Of a stretch of DNA of 64,000 bases, positions 44,841-54,964 are shown piece by piece; the first letter of the stretch is position 1, and each line of letters starts with the position of its first letter. Under the pieces are notes generated by a model, which worked only from the letters and a program-made list of their open reading frames with translations, had not been told where the DNA came from and made no database searches. Position numbers and translations under genes: made by a program. The stretch comes from Burkholderiales bacterium PBB1 (GTDB lineage Bacteria; Pseudomonadota; Gammaproteobacteria; Burkholderiales; Burkholderiaceae_C), in NCBI GenBank assembly GCA_002255905.1, contig NKIN01000003.1:409925-473924 (forward strand), read 5' to 3'.

Positions 44841-45662
44841 TCAGTACATCAGCCGGTCCGGCCGGATGTCGCGCAGGATGGTGGTGGCAATTTCCTCGAT
44901 CGATTTGTGCGTCGACGACAGCCAGGCGATGCCCGCCTTGCGCATCATCGTCTCAGCGGCGCGCACTTCGTAGCGGCAGTTCTCGAGCGAGGCGTACTTG
45001 CTGTCGGGGCGTCGCTCGGTGCGGATCTGGCTCAGGCGCACCGGATCGATGGTAAGACCGAAGCATTTCTTCTTGTAGGGTTCCAGGGCTGGCGGGATGT
45101 GGCCCCGGTCGAAATCCTCGGGAATCAGCGGGCAGTTGGCGGCCTTGATGCCGTGCTGCATCGCCAGGTACAGCGAAGTCGGCGTCTTGCCGCTGCGGCT
45201 GACGCCGACCAGGATCACGTCGGCCGACTGCAGGTTCTTCGACGACTGGCCATCGTCATGGGCAAGCGAGAAATTGATCGCCTCGATGCGGTTGGTGTAT
45301 TCCTGGCTCTTGGATACATCGGAGAAGCGGCCCACCCGGTGGTTGGACTTGACGCCGAATTCCGCCTCGAGCGGCTCGATGAAGGTGTTGAACAGATCGA
45401 GCACCAGACCGGCGCAGTTTTCCCTGACGATCGCCTGCACCGCCGGGTCGATCAGCGTGACAAAGACGATGGGCTTGTTGCCTTCGATTTCGGCCGCGTG
45501 GTTGATTTCGCGCATCACCTGGTGGGCCTTGTCGATGGTGTCGATGAAGGGCCTGCGCACATGGTGTGCCCGGATCGAGAACTGGTTCAGGATCGAGTTG
45601 CCAAAGGTTTCGGCCGTGATGCCGGTGCCGTCGGAGACGAAAAAGACTGTGCGGTTCGACAT
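44841..45662 (-). CDS. ppsR: Phosphoenolpyruvate synthase regulatory protein (kinase/pyrophosphorylase)
   Basis: This bifunctional DUF299-family enzyme phosphorylates PpsA with ADP to switch it off and dephosphorylates it with phosphate. The 273-residue protein has TVFFVSDGTGITAETFGNSIL (about 4-24), a P-loop GVSRSGKTPTSLYLA (about 152-166), and ENCRYEVRAAETMMRKAGI. It is divergent from its target ppsA, the typical arrangement in proteobacteria. Confidence 0.96.
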   Translation of the reverse strand: MSNRTVFFVSDGTGITAETFGNSILNQFSIRAHHVRRPFIDTIDKAHQVMREINHAAEIEGNKPIVFVTLIDPAVQAIVRENCAGLVLDLFNTFIEPLEAEFGVKSNHRVGRFSDVSKSQEYTNRIEAINFSLAHDDGQSSKNLQSADVILVGVSRSGKTPTSLYLAMQHGIKAANCPLIPEDFDRGHIPPALEPYKKKCFGLTIDPVRLSQIRTERRPDSKYASLENCRYEVRAAETMMRKAGIAWLSSTHKSIEEIATTILRDIRPDRLMY

Positions 45663-45882
45663 GGAGCTCAGGCTCTCGGAGGGGTAACCGACCGGATCAT
45701 AGGGATTTCAACCGTAAACTCGCGGCTAATTTCGACGCCATGTTCTTGCCGCTCCACCACCCACTGCAACCCGCCGTCGCATCACATGCGCGCGGATGCG
45801 GGTGGTCGCCCTCGAAGCCTTGCTCGGGCCCGGCACATGACACGCAGGTCGCACCGGTTTTCTCACATCACGGAGCTCTTCC

Positions 45883-48291
45883 ATGTCAACCCAGAACCTG
45901 GCGACCGCCCTGGTCGTACCGTTTGAACAATTAAGAATGACCGACGTCGAGTCGGTGGGCGGCAAGAACGCCTCGCTCGGCGAAATGATCAGCCAGCTCG
46001 CAGCCACCGGTGTGCGGGTGCCTGGCGGGTTCGCGACCACCGCTCACGCGTTCCGACGCTTTCTGGCCCACAACGGGCTGGCCGCACGGATCGAGCAACG
46101 TCTGGCCACACTCAACACCGATGACGTCCGCGCGCTCGGCGAAGCCGGTGCACAGATCCGCCAGTGGATCGAGGAAACGCCGTTTCCAGACGACCTCGAT
46201 CAGGCGATCCGCAGCCACTTCGAGGCCATGACTGCGGGCAACCCTGGCGCGTCGTTCGCGGTGCGTTCCTCGGCCACCGCCGAAGACCTGCCGGACGCCA
46301 GCTTTGCGGGCCAGCAGGAAACCTTTTTGAACGTGGTGGGCATCGACGAGGTGCTCCACAAGATGAAGGAGGTGTTCGCCTCCCTCTACAACGACCGTGC
46401 CATCAGCTACCGCGTGCACAAGGGCTTCGCCCATGCCGAAGTCGCGTTGTCGGCCGGCGTGCAGCGCATGGTGCGCTCCGACCTCGGCTCGGCCGGCGTC
46501 ATGTTCACCATCGACACCGAAAGTGGTTTCAAGGACGTGGTGTTCATCACCTCCAGCTACGGCCTCGGTGAAACCGTTGTGCAGGGCGCGGTGAACCCGG
46601 ACGAGTTCTACGTCCACAAGCCCACGCTGCGGGCTGGCAAGCAGGCCATCATCCGCCGCAACCTGGGCTCGAAACTGATCAAGATGGAATTCGCGAGCGC
46701 CGCCGATCGCGCCGCCTCGGGCAAGCTGGTGGCCACGGTGGACACCGCGCCCGAGCAACGCAACCGCTATTCGCTCACCGATGCCGACGTGGCCGAACTG
46801 GCGCAGTACGCGTTGATCATCGAGCAGCACTACGGCCGTCCGATGGACATCGAGTGGGGCAAGGACGGTGGCGACGGCAAGCTCTACATCCTGCAGGCGC
46901 GGCCTGAAACCGTGAAGAGCCAGTCCGAAGGCAAGGTCGAGCAGCGCTACAAACTGAAGTCGACCGGCGCCGTGCTGGCCGAAGGCCGTGCGATCGGCCA
47001 GAAGATCGGTACCGGCCCGGTGCGCATCGTGCACAGCCTGGCCGACATGGACACGGTGCAGCCCGGTGACATCCTGGTGGCCGACATGACCGATCCGAAC
47101 TGGGAGCCGGTGATGAAGCGCGCCAGCGCGATCGTCACGAACCGGGGCGGGCGCACCTGCCACGCGGCCATCATCGCCCGCGAACTCGGCGTGCCGGCCG
47201 TGGTTGGCTGTGGCGATGCCACCAGCACCCTGAAAGACGGCGCCCTGGTGACGGTGGCATGTTCTGAAGGCGACACCGGCTACGTCTACGACGGCCTTCT
47301 GGAAACCGAGATCAGCGATGTGGTGCGCGGCGAACTGCCGTACTGTCCGGTCAAGATCATGATGAATGTGGGCAATCCGCAGCTCGCGTTCGACTTCGCG
47401 CAGATGCCCAACGGCGGTGTCGGTCTGGCGCGGCTCGAGTTCATCATCAACAACAACATCGGCGTCCACCCCAAGGCGATCCTCGACTATCCGAACATCG
47501 ACCTCGACCTGAAGAAGGCCGTCGAGTCGGTGGCGCGTGGCCATGCGTCGCCACGGGCGTTCTATGTCGACAAGCTGGTCGAAGGCGTCGCCACCATCGC
47601 AGCGGCCTTCTGGCCGAAGCCGGTGATCGTGCGTCTCTCCGACTTCAAGAGCAACGAGTACCGCAAGCTGATCGGTGGCTCGCGCTACGAGCCGGAAGAA
47701 GAGAACCCGATGCTCGGGTTCCGCGGCGCGTCGCGGTACATCAGCGATGAGTTCGGCGAAGCCTTCGCGATGGAATGCGAGGCGCTCAAGCGCGTGCGCA
47801 ATGACATGGGCCTGCGCAACGTCGAGATCATGATCCCGTTCGTGCGCACGTTGGGCCAGGCTCAGCGCGTCACCGAGATGCTGGCCGCACACGGCCTGAA
47901 GCGCGCGAGCCAGGGCGGGACCGACGAATTGCGCGTGATCATGATGTGCGAGGTTCCAAGCAACGCGATCCTGGCCGAGCAGTTCCTCGAATACTTCGAT
48001 GGCATGTCGATCGGTTCGAACGACCTGACACAGCTCACGCTGGGCCTGGACCGCGACTCCGGCATGGAACTGCTGGCACGCGATTTCGACGAACGCGATC
48101 CAGCCGTGAAGGCCATGATCTCGCGCGCCATCGCTGCCTGCCGCGCGGTGGGAAAGTACGTCGGCATCTGCGGCCAGGGCCCGAGCGATCACCCCGACTT
48201 TGCCGACTGGCTGGCGGCCGAAGGCATCGTGTCGATCTCGCTGAACCCCGACACGGTCGTCGAGACCTGGCAACGGTTGGCGAAGGGCTGA
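45883..48291 (+). CDS. ppsA: Phosphoenolpyruvate synthase
   Basis: PpsA makes PEP from pyruvate and ATP for gluconeogenesis. The 802-residue protein has the N-terminal pyruvate-phosphate-dikinase nucleotide domain ([16 protein letters not shown]-like [22 protein letters not shown]), the phospho-histidine domain with [12 protein letters not shown] (His427), and the C-terminal PEP/pyruvate-binding barrel with [26 protein letters not shown] and [15 protein letters not shown] lies upstream of the ATG. The divergent ppsR regulates the nearby threonine residue. A hairpin overlaps its stop codon. Confidence 0.98.
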   Translation: MSTQNLATALVVPFEQLRMTDVESVGGKNASLGEMISQLAATGVRVPGGFATTAHAFRRFLAHNGLAARIEQRLATLNTDDVRALGEAGAQIRQWIEETPFPDDLDQAIRSHFEAMTAGNPGASFAVRSSATAEDLPDASFAGQQETFLNVVGIDEVLHKMKEVFASLYNDRAISYRVHKGFAHAEVALSAGVQRMVRSDLGSAGVMFTIDTESGFKDVVFITSSYGLGETVVQGAVNPDEFYVHKPTLRAGKQAIIRRNLGSKLIKMEFASAADRAASGKLVATVDTAPEQRNRYSLTDADVAELAQYALIIEQHYGRPMDIEWGKDGGDGKLYILQARPETVKSQSEGKVEQRYKLKSTGAVLAEGRAIGQKIGTGPVRIVHSLADMDTVQPGDILVADMTDPNWEPVMKRASAIVTNRGGRTCHAAIIARELGVPAVVGCGDATSTLKDGALVTVACSEGDTGYVYDGLLETEISDVVRGELPYCPVKIMMNVGNPQLAFDFAQMPNGGVGLARLEFIINNNIGVHPKAILDYPNIDLDLKKAVESVARGHASPRAFYVDKLVEGVATIAAAFWPKPVIVRLSDFKSNEYRKLIGGSRYEPEEENPMLGFRGASRYISDEFGEAFAMECEALKRVRNDMGLRNVEIMIPFVRTLGQAQRVTEMLAAHGLKRASQGGTDELRVIMMCEVPSNAILAEQFLEYFDGMSIGSNDLTQLTLGLDRDSGMELLARDFDERDPAVKAMISRAIAACRAVGKYVGICGQGPSDHPDFADWLAAEGIVSISLNPDTVVETWQRLAKG

Positions 48292-48299
48292 CGCCCTTC
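48282..48299. terminator. Hairpin spanning the convergent ppsA and mobA ends
   Basis: GAAGGGC (48282-48288), loop TGAC, GCCCTTC (48293-48299): perfect 7-bp stem covering the ppsA stop codon and touching the mobA stop. No T-tract follows, so it may be a bidirectional message end rather than a classic terminator. Confidence 0.45.
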
Positions 48300-48981
48300 A
48301 GCCGAGGCCGTCGACCTGGGGACCATCTTCCCGGGCGACGGCCTGATTGACACCCGGCGGAGCCTCTGGTGCTTGCAGCCGCTGCAGCTCCTGCGCGGTG
48401 TTGGCGTTGGTGAAGTCGGCGGCGTCATCGAACACGACAGTGGCGCAGCGTTGCAACGCCAGCCAGCGCTCCACCTGCCGCTGGCCGCTTGCGATGAAGT
48501 CGAGCAGGCTGTTCTTCAGATCGACGGCCATCAGGCAGAACACGGGCTGCAGTTGCACGCCTGCAGCTTCGTGAGACGCGGCCACCGCGATGGGTGCATC
48601 CTGCGTCGTCAACCCCGCCGCCAGCCGCGTGGCCAGATCGATCGGAAAGTTCGGTGCGTCGCAGGGCACGGTGAGCAGGTACGGCGTTGTGCAATGCTCA
48701 AGCCCCGCCAGAAAACCTGCGAGCGGTCCGGGGTGGTCGGCCATCGCGTCAGGCCACACCGGCACGCCGAATGTCGCGTAGATGTCGAGGTGGCGGTTGG
48801 CGCTGATCATCAGCGCCCCCACCTGAGGCCGCAGTCGTTGCATCGCATGCAGCGCGAGCGGCATGCCCAGGTGGTTCTGCAAGCCCTTGTCGAGCCCGCC
48901 CATCCGGCTCCCCCGACCACCGGCCAGGACGACGCCGGTGATGTGTTCACGCGCGATCGCGGTCTCGCGCGGGCAGGCCAC
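48298..48981 (-). CDS. mobA: Molybdenum cofactor guanylyltransferase
   Basis: MobA attaches GMP to molybdopterin for DMSO-reductase-family enzymes. The 227-residue protein has the nucleotidyltransferase signature [16 protein letters not shown] (19-34), [15 protein letters not shown], and [10 protein letters not shown]. The start is set at a GTG at 48981, one base after the moaA stop, with GGGGG in its ribosome-binding region; ATG codons further upstream lie inside moaA. It is coupled to moaA. Confidence 0.93.
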   Translation of the reverse strand: MACPRETAIAREHITGVVLAGGRGSRMGGLDKGLQNHLGMPLALHAMQRLRPQVGALMISANRHLDIYATFGVPVWPDAMADHPGPLAGFLAGLEHCTTPYLLTVPCDAPNFPIDLATRLAAGLTTQDAPIAVAASHEAAGVQLQPVFCLMAVDLKNSLLDFIASGQRQVERWLALQRCATVVFDDAADFTNANTAQELQRLQAPEAPPGVNQAVAREDGPQVDGLG

Positions 48982-48982
48982 G

Positions 48983-50110
48983 TCAGCCCCCGATGTAATG
49001 CATTTCGACGCGCCTGGGCCCAGCGCCATCCATGGCTTTCGCAGCGTCAGAACCCGTGGCCCGCAACTCCGAATACCGATCCTCCCGTTGCTGCCATACC
49101 AGGCCGATCGCACTGGCGATCTCCAGGTCGCTCGCCCCACCGCGCAGCAGCGCGCGCAGGTCGTGGCCGTGGGTGCCGAACAGGCACAGGAAGAGCTTGC
49201 CTTCGGTGGAGAGCCGAGCGCGGTTGCAATCGCGGCAGAACGCCTGGGTGACGCTCGAGATCACGCCGATCTCGCCGGCACCATCCTGGTATCGCCAGCG
49301 CCGTGCGGTCTCGCCGCGCTCGCTCGGTTCCAGTTGTTCCAGAGGGTGAACGCCGTGAATCTGCGCGACCACTTCGGCCGACGGCAGCACCTCGTCCATG
49401 CGCCAGCCGTTGGTGGCGCCGACATCCATGTATTCGATGAAACGCAGTGCCACCTGGGTGTGCCTGAAGTGCGCCGCCATCGGCAGGATCTCGTGGTCGT
49501 TGGTGCCGCGCTTGACGACCATGTTGACCTTGATCGACCCGAGGCCCGCGCGCTCGGCGGCCTCGATGCCTGCAAGCACATCGGCGACCGGGAAGTCCAC
49601 GTCGTTCATGCGCCGGAACACCGCATCGTCGAGCGCATCGAGGCTGACAGTGATGCGCTGCAGGCCCGCATCGCGCAGGAGTTGCGCCTTCTTCGCCAGC
49701 AGCGAGGCGTTGGTGGTCAGTGTCAGATCCACCGCCCGGCCCTCGGGGGTTCGCAACTCGCTCAACATGCCCACCAGCTGCTCGATGCCCTTGCGCAGCA
49801 GCGGTTCGCCGCCGGTGAGCCGGATCTTGTGCACGCCATGGGCAACGAACAGCCGTGCCAGCCGTGTGATCTCTTCGAAGCTCAGCAGCGAGGTCTGCGG
49901 CAGGAACTCGTACTGCGGCGTGAACACCGCCTTGGGCATGCAGTAGCTGCAGCGGAAATTGCAGCGATCGGTGACTGAAATTCGCAGATCGCGCATGGGC
50001 CGCGCCAGTGCATCATTCAGCGATCCCGTCGGCGCAGCCAAGGCGGCCGGGATGAGCGGCACCGCCGACGCATAGCGGTGATCGGCGAGCGGGATCACTT
50101 TGTCAACCAT
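48983..50110 (-). CDS. moaA: GTP 3',8-cyclase (molybdenum cofactor biosynthesis protein A)
   Basis: MoaA converts GTP to 3',8-cyclo-GTP, the first Moco step. The 375-residue radical-SAM protein has CNFRCSYC (C50, C54, C57), [14 protein letters not shown]-like residues (here [13 protein letters not shown]), the second cluster in [21 protein letters not shown], and a C-terminal diglycine (HYIGG). [12 protein letters not shown] was taken as the start; an ATG 14 codons upstream directly touches the NlpC stop and is possible. It is coupled to mobA. Confidence 0.95.
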   Translation of the reverse strand: MVDKVIPLADHRYASAVPLIPAALAAPTGSLNDALARPMRDLRISVTDRCNFRCSYCMPKAVFTPQYEFLPQTSLLSFEEITRLARLFVAHGVHKIRLTGGEPLLRKGIEQLVGMLSELRTPEGRAVDLTLTTNASLLAKKAQLLRDAGLQRITVSLDALDDAVFRRMNDVDFPVADVLAGIEAAERAGLGSIKVNMVVKRGTNDHEILPMAAHFRHTQVALRFIEYMDVGATNGWRMDEVLPSAEVVAQIHGVHPLEQLEPSERGETARRWRYQDGAGEIGVISSVTQAFCRDCNRARLSTEGKLFLCLFGTHGHDLRALLRGGASDLEIASAIGLVWQQREDRYSELRATGSDAAKAMDGAGPRRVEMHYIGG

Positions 50111-50152
50111 CGGCGAATTGTGAACGCTGGCCGCGTGCGGCAGCTCGGGCAT

Positions 50153-50869
50153 TCAGCGCGGATTGGTCCCGGTCTGTGCCTCGGCCTTGGGGAGCAGATC
50201 GACTGCAGGCCCGGCCCGCCGGGCGCCGTTGTAGCGCTGGCTCCAGTAGGCATAGCGCATGTCGTCGACACGCACCGCACCGCCGGTGGCTGGCGAGTGG
50301 ATGAACTTGCCATCACCCACGTAGATGCCCACGTGCGAGAAGGTGCGCCGCATCGTGTTGAAGAACACCAGATCCCCCGGGCGCAGATCGTCGCGCCCCA
50401 CCTGGGTCAGGCCGGCGGCGTTCGCTTGTTGATCGGCGCGCCGTGGCAGCACCAGGCCGAGACTCATCTCGAAGATGTGGCGGGTGAAGCCGCTGCAGTC
50501 GAAGCCGGTGGCTTCGGTCGAGCCGCCGCGCCGGTACGGCACGCCGAGGAAGTTCATGGCGGTCAGCACCATGTCGGAGGCGCCGTCCCGCACCCTGTCT
50601 CGCACCTGCTGAACCAGTGTGGGTGGGGCGCTGCCCATGCTGGCCGCATCGGCGGGCAACAGGCCACGCTCTATCAGCAGCCGTGTCACGGCATCGGGGG
50701 TGCTGTCGGGGGCCGTGGTGGGAGGTGCATCGGGTGCGGAACCCGGTGCGGCCGTTGCCAGCGGTGCCCCGATAAGGGCCACGGCGGCGAGAGCCACGGC
50801 CACCATTTCCCGGCACCCCACCCGCGCGCGCTGCGGGGTTGGTGGGTTCGCGGCGCGCGATTTCGGCAT
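50153..50869 (-). CDS. NlpC/P60 peptidoglycan peptidase
   Basis: The 238-residue exported protein has a signal (hydrophobic about 22-42), a low-complexity linker rich in Ala and Pro, and a C-terminal NlpC/P60 domain with the Cys-His-His triad: Cys125 in FDCSGFTRH, His in FSHVGIYVG, and His in KFIHSPATGG. It should cleave peptide cross-bridges of the cell wall. It sits immediately upstream of moaA on the same strand, with no functional link apparent. The ATG at 50869 begins the signal peptide. Confidence 0.9.
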   Translation of the reverse strand: MPKSRAANPPTPQRARVGCREMVAVALAAVALIGAPLATAAPGSAPDAPPTTAPDSTPDAVTRLLIERGLLPADAASMGSAPPTLVQQVRDRVRDGASDMVLTAMNFLGVPYRRGGSTEATGFDCSGFTRHIFEMSLGLVLPRRADQQANAAGLTQVGRDDLRPGDLVFFNTMRRTFSHVGIYVGDGKFIHSPATGGAVRVDDMRYAYWSQRYNGARRAGPAVDLLPKAEAQTGTNPR

Positions 50870-51008
50870 GCGGCGCAGGATAGGCGAGGCATCGGGGAGC
50901 GTCAAATGTGGTTCTGGCGCAAGGCGGGTGCACCTTGTCAGACACCAGACAGCCATCTGCGCGATGCTCACGCCCGCCTGTTGTGCACCACGAACCTCAA
51001 GGACTCCC

Positions 51009-51989
51009 ATGTTCAATGCCCTGCTGCTTGAGAAATCCGAGGCCGGTTTCACGGCCTCGGTGAAGCCGGTCGATGACGCCCAGCTGCCCGAGGGCGACGT
51101 CCTGGCGGCCATTTCCCATTCCACGCTGAACTACAAGGACGGCTTGGCGATCACCCAGCGCGGACCGGTGGTGCGCAGCTGGCCGATGGTGGCCGGCATT
51201 GACGGTGCAGGCACGGTGCTGGAGAGCAGCCACCCCAATTGGAAGCCGGGCGACCGCTTCATCCACAACGGCTGGGGCCTGGGCGAAACGCGCTGGGGCT
51301 GTCTGGCCGAACGGGCGCGACTGAAGGGCGATTGGCTCGTCCGGCTGCCCGCGGCCTTCACGCCCCGTCAGGCGATGGCGCTCGGCACCGCCGGCTACAC
51401 CGCGATGCTGTGCGTGCTGGCGCTCGAACGCCATGGCGTGAAGCCAGGTGATGGCGAGGTGCTGGTGACCGGCGCCACGGGCGGCGTTGGCAGCGTGGCG
51501 ACGATGCTGCTGGCGAAGGCCGGCCACACCGTGGTGGCCGCCACTGGCAAGGCCTCCGAGGCCGACTACCTGAAGAAGCTGGGTGCTTCCACCGTGATCG
51601 ATCGCGCCGAGCTGTCCGCACCCGGCAAGCCCTTGCAGAAGGAGCGTTGGGCGGCGGCGGTCGATGCGGTCGGCAGCCACACGCTGGCCAATGCCCTGGC
51701 GCAGACCCGTTACAACGGCGTGGTGGCAGCCTGCGGGCTGGCGCAGGGTGCCGACCTGCCGGCGACGGTCATGCCGTTCATCCTGCGCGGCGTGACGCTG
51801 GCCGGCGTCGAGAGCGTCGTGGTGCCGCTGCCCTTGCGCGAGCAGGCCTGGGCCCGGCTGGCGCGCGACATCGATCTGAGCCTGCTGGAATCGATGGTCG
51901 AGGACATCACGCTGGCCGACTGCGTAGCCCGCGCGACAAACTTGATCGACGGCAAGGTGCGCGGCCGGCTGGTCGTCAACATCGCCTGA
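51009..51989 (+). CDS. acuI: Acrylyl-CoA reductase (NADPH)
   Basis: This 326-residue medium-chain reductase strongly resembles AcuI/YhdH: STLNYKDGLAITQRGPVVRSWPMVAGID (about 38-65), FIHNGWGLGETRWGCLAERARLKGDWLVRLPAAFTPRQAMALGTAGYTAMLC-type blocks, and VLVTGATGGVGSVA. It reduces acrylyl-CoA to propionyl-CoA, protecting against acrylate toxicity and serving 3-hydroxypropionate or DMSP routes. Propionate-CoA ligase is encoded 64 bp downstream. Confidence 0.92.
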   Translation: MFNALLLEKSEAGFTASVKPVDDAQLPEGDVLAAISHSTLNYKDGLAITQRGPVVRSWPMVAGIDGAGTVLESSHPNWKPGDRFIHNGWGLGETRWGCLAERARLKGDWLVRLPAAFTPRQAMALGTAGYTAMLCVLALERHGVKPGDGEVLVTGATGGVGSVATMLLAKAGHTVVAATGKASEADYLKKLGASTVIDRAELSAPGKPLQKERWAAAVDAVGSHTLANALAQTRYNGVVAACGLAQGADLPATVMPFILRGVTLAGVESVVVPLPLREQAWARLARDIDLSLLESMVEDITLADCVARATNLIDGKVRGRLVVNIA

Positions 51990-52053
51990 TCGCCCACCGG
52001 GCGCCGGGCCGAAGAGCCCGCCCCGATCCACCGGACACCCATCGGAGACACCC

Positions 52054-53949
52054 ATGACCCGCTACGCCGACTTTCACCAGCGCTCGCTCACCGACCGCGA
52101 CGCTTTCTGGGCCGAGCAGGCCGCACTGATCGACTGGCACCGGCCGTTTGATCAGGTCTGCGACCACAGCAACCCGCCATTCGCCCGCTGGTTCGTCGGC
52201 GGCCAGACCAATCTGTGCCACAACGCGGTCGACCGGCACCTGGCCACGCGAGCCGACCAGGCAGCGCTGATCTGCGTGTCTACCGAAACCGACACCGAGC
52301 GCACTTACACCTACCGCGAACTGCATGCCGAGGTGCAGCGCATGGCGGCCATCCTGCTCTCGCTGGGTGTCACCCAGGGCGACCGGGTGCTGATCTACAT
52401 GCCGATGGTGGCGCAGGCGGTGTTCGCGATGCTGGCCTGTGTGCGCATCGGTGCCATCCACTCGGTGGTGTTCGGCGGTTTCGCCAGCGGCAGCCTTGCG
52501 AGCCGCATCGACGACGCCCAGCCGACGGTGATCGTCAGCGCCGACGCTGGCAGCCGTTCGGGCAAGGTTCTGCCCTACAAGCCGTTGCTCGACGAAGCGA
52601 TCCGGCTGGCGGCACACCAGCCGCAGAAGGTGCTGCTGATCGATCGCGGGCTGAGTCCGATGGAACTCGTCGCGGGGCGTGATGTGTCCTACGAAGCGCT
52701 GCGCGAGCAACACCTGTCAGCTGCCGTGCCTTGCACCTGGGTCGACTCCACTCACCCCAGCTACACGCTCTACACCAGCGGCACCACCGGCAAGCCCAAG
52801 GGGGTGCAGCGCGACACCGGGGGCTACGCGGTCGCCATGGCGGCCAGCATGAAGCACATCTACTGCGCCCACCCGGGCGAGACCTTCTTCAGCGGCAGCG
52901 ACATCGGCTGGGTGGTTGGCCACAGCTACATCGTCTACGCGCCGTTGATCAATGGCATGGCCACCATCTTGTATGAAGGCCTGCCGACGCGGCCCGATGC
53001 CGGCATCTGGTGGCACCTGGTCGAGAAGTACCGCGTCTCGGTGATGTTCAGCTCGCCGACCGCGATCCGTGTGCTGAAGAAGGCCGACCCCAAGTATCTT
53101 TCGCAGTACGACCTGTCGTCACTGCGCGCGCTGTTCCTGGCCGGTGAGCCGCTGGACGAGCCGACCGCCGCGTGGATCTCGCAGGCGCTGGGCAAGCCTG
53201 TGATCGATAACTACTGGCAGACCGAAACCGGCTGGCCGATTCTCACCATCGCCCATGGCGTCGAGCCCGCGCCGTCGAAGCTGGGCAGCCCGGGATTTGC
53301 GATGTACGGCTATGCCGTCAAGGTGATCGACGAGCAGACCGGGAAAGAGCTGACCGAGCCGAACCAGAAGGGCATGCTGGTCATCGACGGGCCGCTGCCG
53401 CCAGGATGCATGCAGACCATCTGGCGCGACGATGAGCGCTTCGTCAAGACCTACTGGAGCGGTGAGCCCGGGAAGCTGGTCTACAGCACCTTCGACTGGG
53501 GCGTGCGCGACGCCGATGGTTACTACTTCATCCTGGGCCGCACCGACGACGTGATCAATGTGGCCGGCCACCGCCTGGGCACGCGCGAAATCGAGGAGAG
53601 CATCTCCAGCCACCCGGCCGTGGCGGAGGTCGCGGTGGTGGGGGTCGCCGATGCGCTGAAAGGGCAGGTGGCAATGGCGTTCGTCGTGCTGAAGGATGCC
53701 TCGAAGGCGGCCGCAGCGGCCGATGCCAGTCGCCTCGAAGCCGAGATGATGAAGGTCGTCGACACCCAGCTCGGCGCGCTGGCCCGCCCGGCCCGCGTCC
53801 GCTTCGTCACGGCCTTGCCCAAGACCCGCTCGGGCAAGCTCTTGCGTCGTGCGATCCAGGCGGTGTGCGAGCAACGCGATCCGGGTGACCTGACGACAAT
53901 CGACGATCCTGGCTCGTTGCAGCAGATCAAGGACACGCTGCTGGGTTGA
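52054..53949 (+). CDS. prpE: Propionate-CoA ligase
   Basis: This 631-residue acyl-adenylate-forming enzyme activates propionate with ATP and CoA. It has SYTLYTSGTTGKPKGVQRDTGG (P-loop, about 232-253), FFSGSDIGWVVGHSYIVYAPL, ETGWPILTIAHG near the middle, GRTDDVINVAGHRLGTREIEE, and the acetylatable lysine loop PKTRSGKLLRRAI. The QRDTGG and WQTETGWP choices fit PrpE rather than Acs. GGAGA lies before the ATG. It is likely co-transcribed with acuI, and both products give propionyl-CoA. Confidence 0.94.
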   Translation: MTRYADFHQRSLTDRDAFWAEQAALIDWHRPFDQVCDHSNPPFARWFVGGQTNLCHNAVDRHLATRADQAALICVSTETDTERTYTYRELHAEVQRMAAILLSLGVTQGDRVLIYMPMVAQAVFAMLACVRIGAIHSVVFGGFASGSLASRIDDAQPTVIVSADAGSRSGKVLPYKPLLDEAIRLAAHQPQKVLLIDRGLSPMELVAGRDVSYEALREQHLSAAVPCTWVDSTHPSYTLYTSGTTGKPKGVQRDTGGYAVAMAASMKHIYCAHPGETFFSGSDIGWVVGHSYIVYAPLINGMATILYEGLPTRPDAGIWWHLVEKYRVSVMFSSPTAIRVLKKADPKYLSQYDLSSLRALFLAGEPLDEPTAAWISQALGKPVIDNYWQTETGWPILTIAHGVEPAPSKLGSPGFAMYGYAVKVIDEQTGKELTEPNQKGMLVIDGPLPPGCMQTIWRDDERFVKTYWSGEPGKLVYSTFDWGVRDADGYYFILGRTDDVINVAGHRLGTREIEESISSHPAVAEVAVVGVADALKGQVAMAFVVLKDASKAAAAADASRLEAEMMKVVDTQLGALARPARVRFVTALPKTRSGKLLRRAIQAVCEQRDPGDLTTIDDPGSLQQIKDTLLG

Positions 53950-54066
53950 TCGATCCCCACGCGCGCGCGGCGCGTTCGTCCCCCGAACGGTGTCCGCGCT
54001 CGGAGGGATGGGCGGACGCATCCGCGATGAACAGACTGGCGGCTTCACCACCACGGAGCCGATGCC

Positions 54067-54951
54067 ATGCCTTCGTTCAACCTTCCTTGCTCCCGCCGCC
54101 GGGCGCTGGCCGCCGTGGCCCTGGCCTGGCCAGCCACGCGCGGCCTGGCCCGGCCCCGTGCCCACGCCACTGCTGAAGCCCCGAGGCTCGCGCTGTTGTC
54201 GGAAGCACGCCCTGACATCGACCCCCGCGGCCACCTCGTCAGTGAAAAGCTCGACGGCGTGCGCGCCCTCTGGGACGGTGGCCAGTTGCGCTTGCGCAGT
54301 GGACGCGTCGCTTCTGCGCCCGATTGGTTCACCGCGGCTCTGCCGCCGGTCGCACTGGACGGCGAACTGTGGGGCGGGAGAGCAAGCTTCGATGCGGTGT
54401 CCGGCACAGTGCGCAGGGCCACGCCGGACGATGCCGGCTGGCGTGCATTGCGGCTGATGGTGTTCGATCTGCCCGGCGCGGTGGGCGACTTTGCTGCCCG
54501 TGCCGCACGCATCGCCGCGATGGCGGCTGCGTCGCGTTCTGCGGCCTGGGCGGCCGTCGAGCAGCTTCGGATTCCGGATCGTGCTGCGCTCCAGCAGCGG
54601 CTCGAGCAGGTGGTGCGAGGCGGCGGTGAAGGGCTGGTGCTCCATCGCGCAGATGCATCGTGGTCACCGGGGCGCAGCGGCGCACTGTGGAAGCTCAAGC
54701 CTTTGCAGGATGCCGAAGCGCAGGTGCTGGCGCATGAGCCGGGCCGTGGGCGCCTCGCCGGCGCGATGGGCGCCTTGCGGGTGCGCACCGCAGGCGGCGT
54801 CGAGTTTCGCATCGGCACCGGTTTCACCGATGCCGAGCGGCGTGACCCGCCGCCCGTGGGCAGTTGGATCAGCTACACCCACCGCGGCATGACAGCGACG
54901 GGCCTGCCGCGTTTCGCGAGCTACTGGCGCCCGCACAACGCTGCGCTGTAG
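54067..54951 (+). CDS. ligE: ATP-dependent DNA ligase, LigE type, exported
   Basis: The 294-residue minimal DNA ligase has all nucleotidyltransferase motifs: motif I SEKLDGVRA (catalytic K61), ALDGELW (III), GEGLVLHR (IV), LWKLKP (V), and an OB-fold C-terminus. It starts with SRRRALAAVALAWPATRGLA, a signal with twin arginines and a hydrophobic core, ending near AHA, so it is probably exported. LigE ligases of Proteobacteria are known to be periplasmic and tied to DNA uptake or extracellular DNA. There are no competence genes beside it. Confidence 0.89.
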   Translation: MPSFNLPCSRRRALAAVALAWPATRGLARPRAHATAEAPRLALLSEARPDIDPRGHLVSEKLDGVRALWDGGQLRLRSGRVASAPDWFTAALPPVALDGELWGGRASFDAVSGTVRRATPDDAGWRALRLMVFDLPGAVGDFAARAARIAAMAAASRSAAWAAVEQLRIPDRAALQQRLEQVVRGGGEGLVLHRADASWSPGRSGALWKLKPLQDAEAQVLAHEPGRGRLAGAMGALRVRTAGGVEFRIGTGFTDAERRDPPPVGSWISYTHRGMTATGLPRFASYWRPHNAAL

Positions 54952-54964
54952 CGCACAGCGCCGG

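Noticed and set aside
45931-48273. A 780-codon open frame opposite ppsA
   Set aside because: Antisense reading of a clear gene; composition is of shadow type and no domain is visible.
50111-50152. Longer moaA starting immediately after the NlpC stop
   Set aside because: The 14 extra residues look unlike the family start, although neither start has a clear ribosome-binding site, so this is a preference rather than proof.
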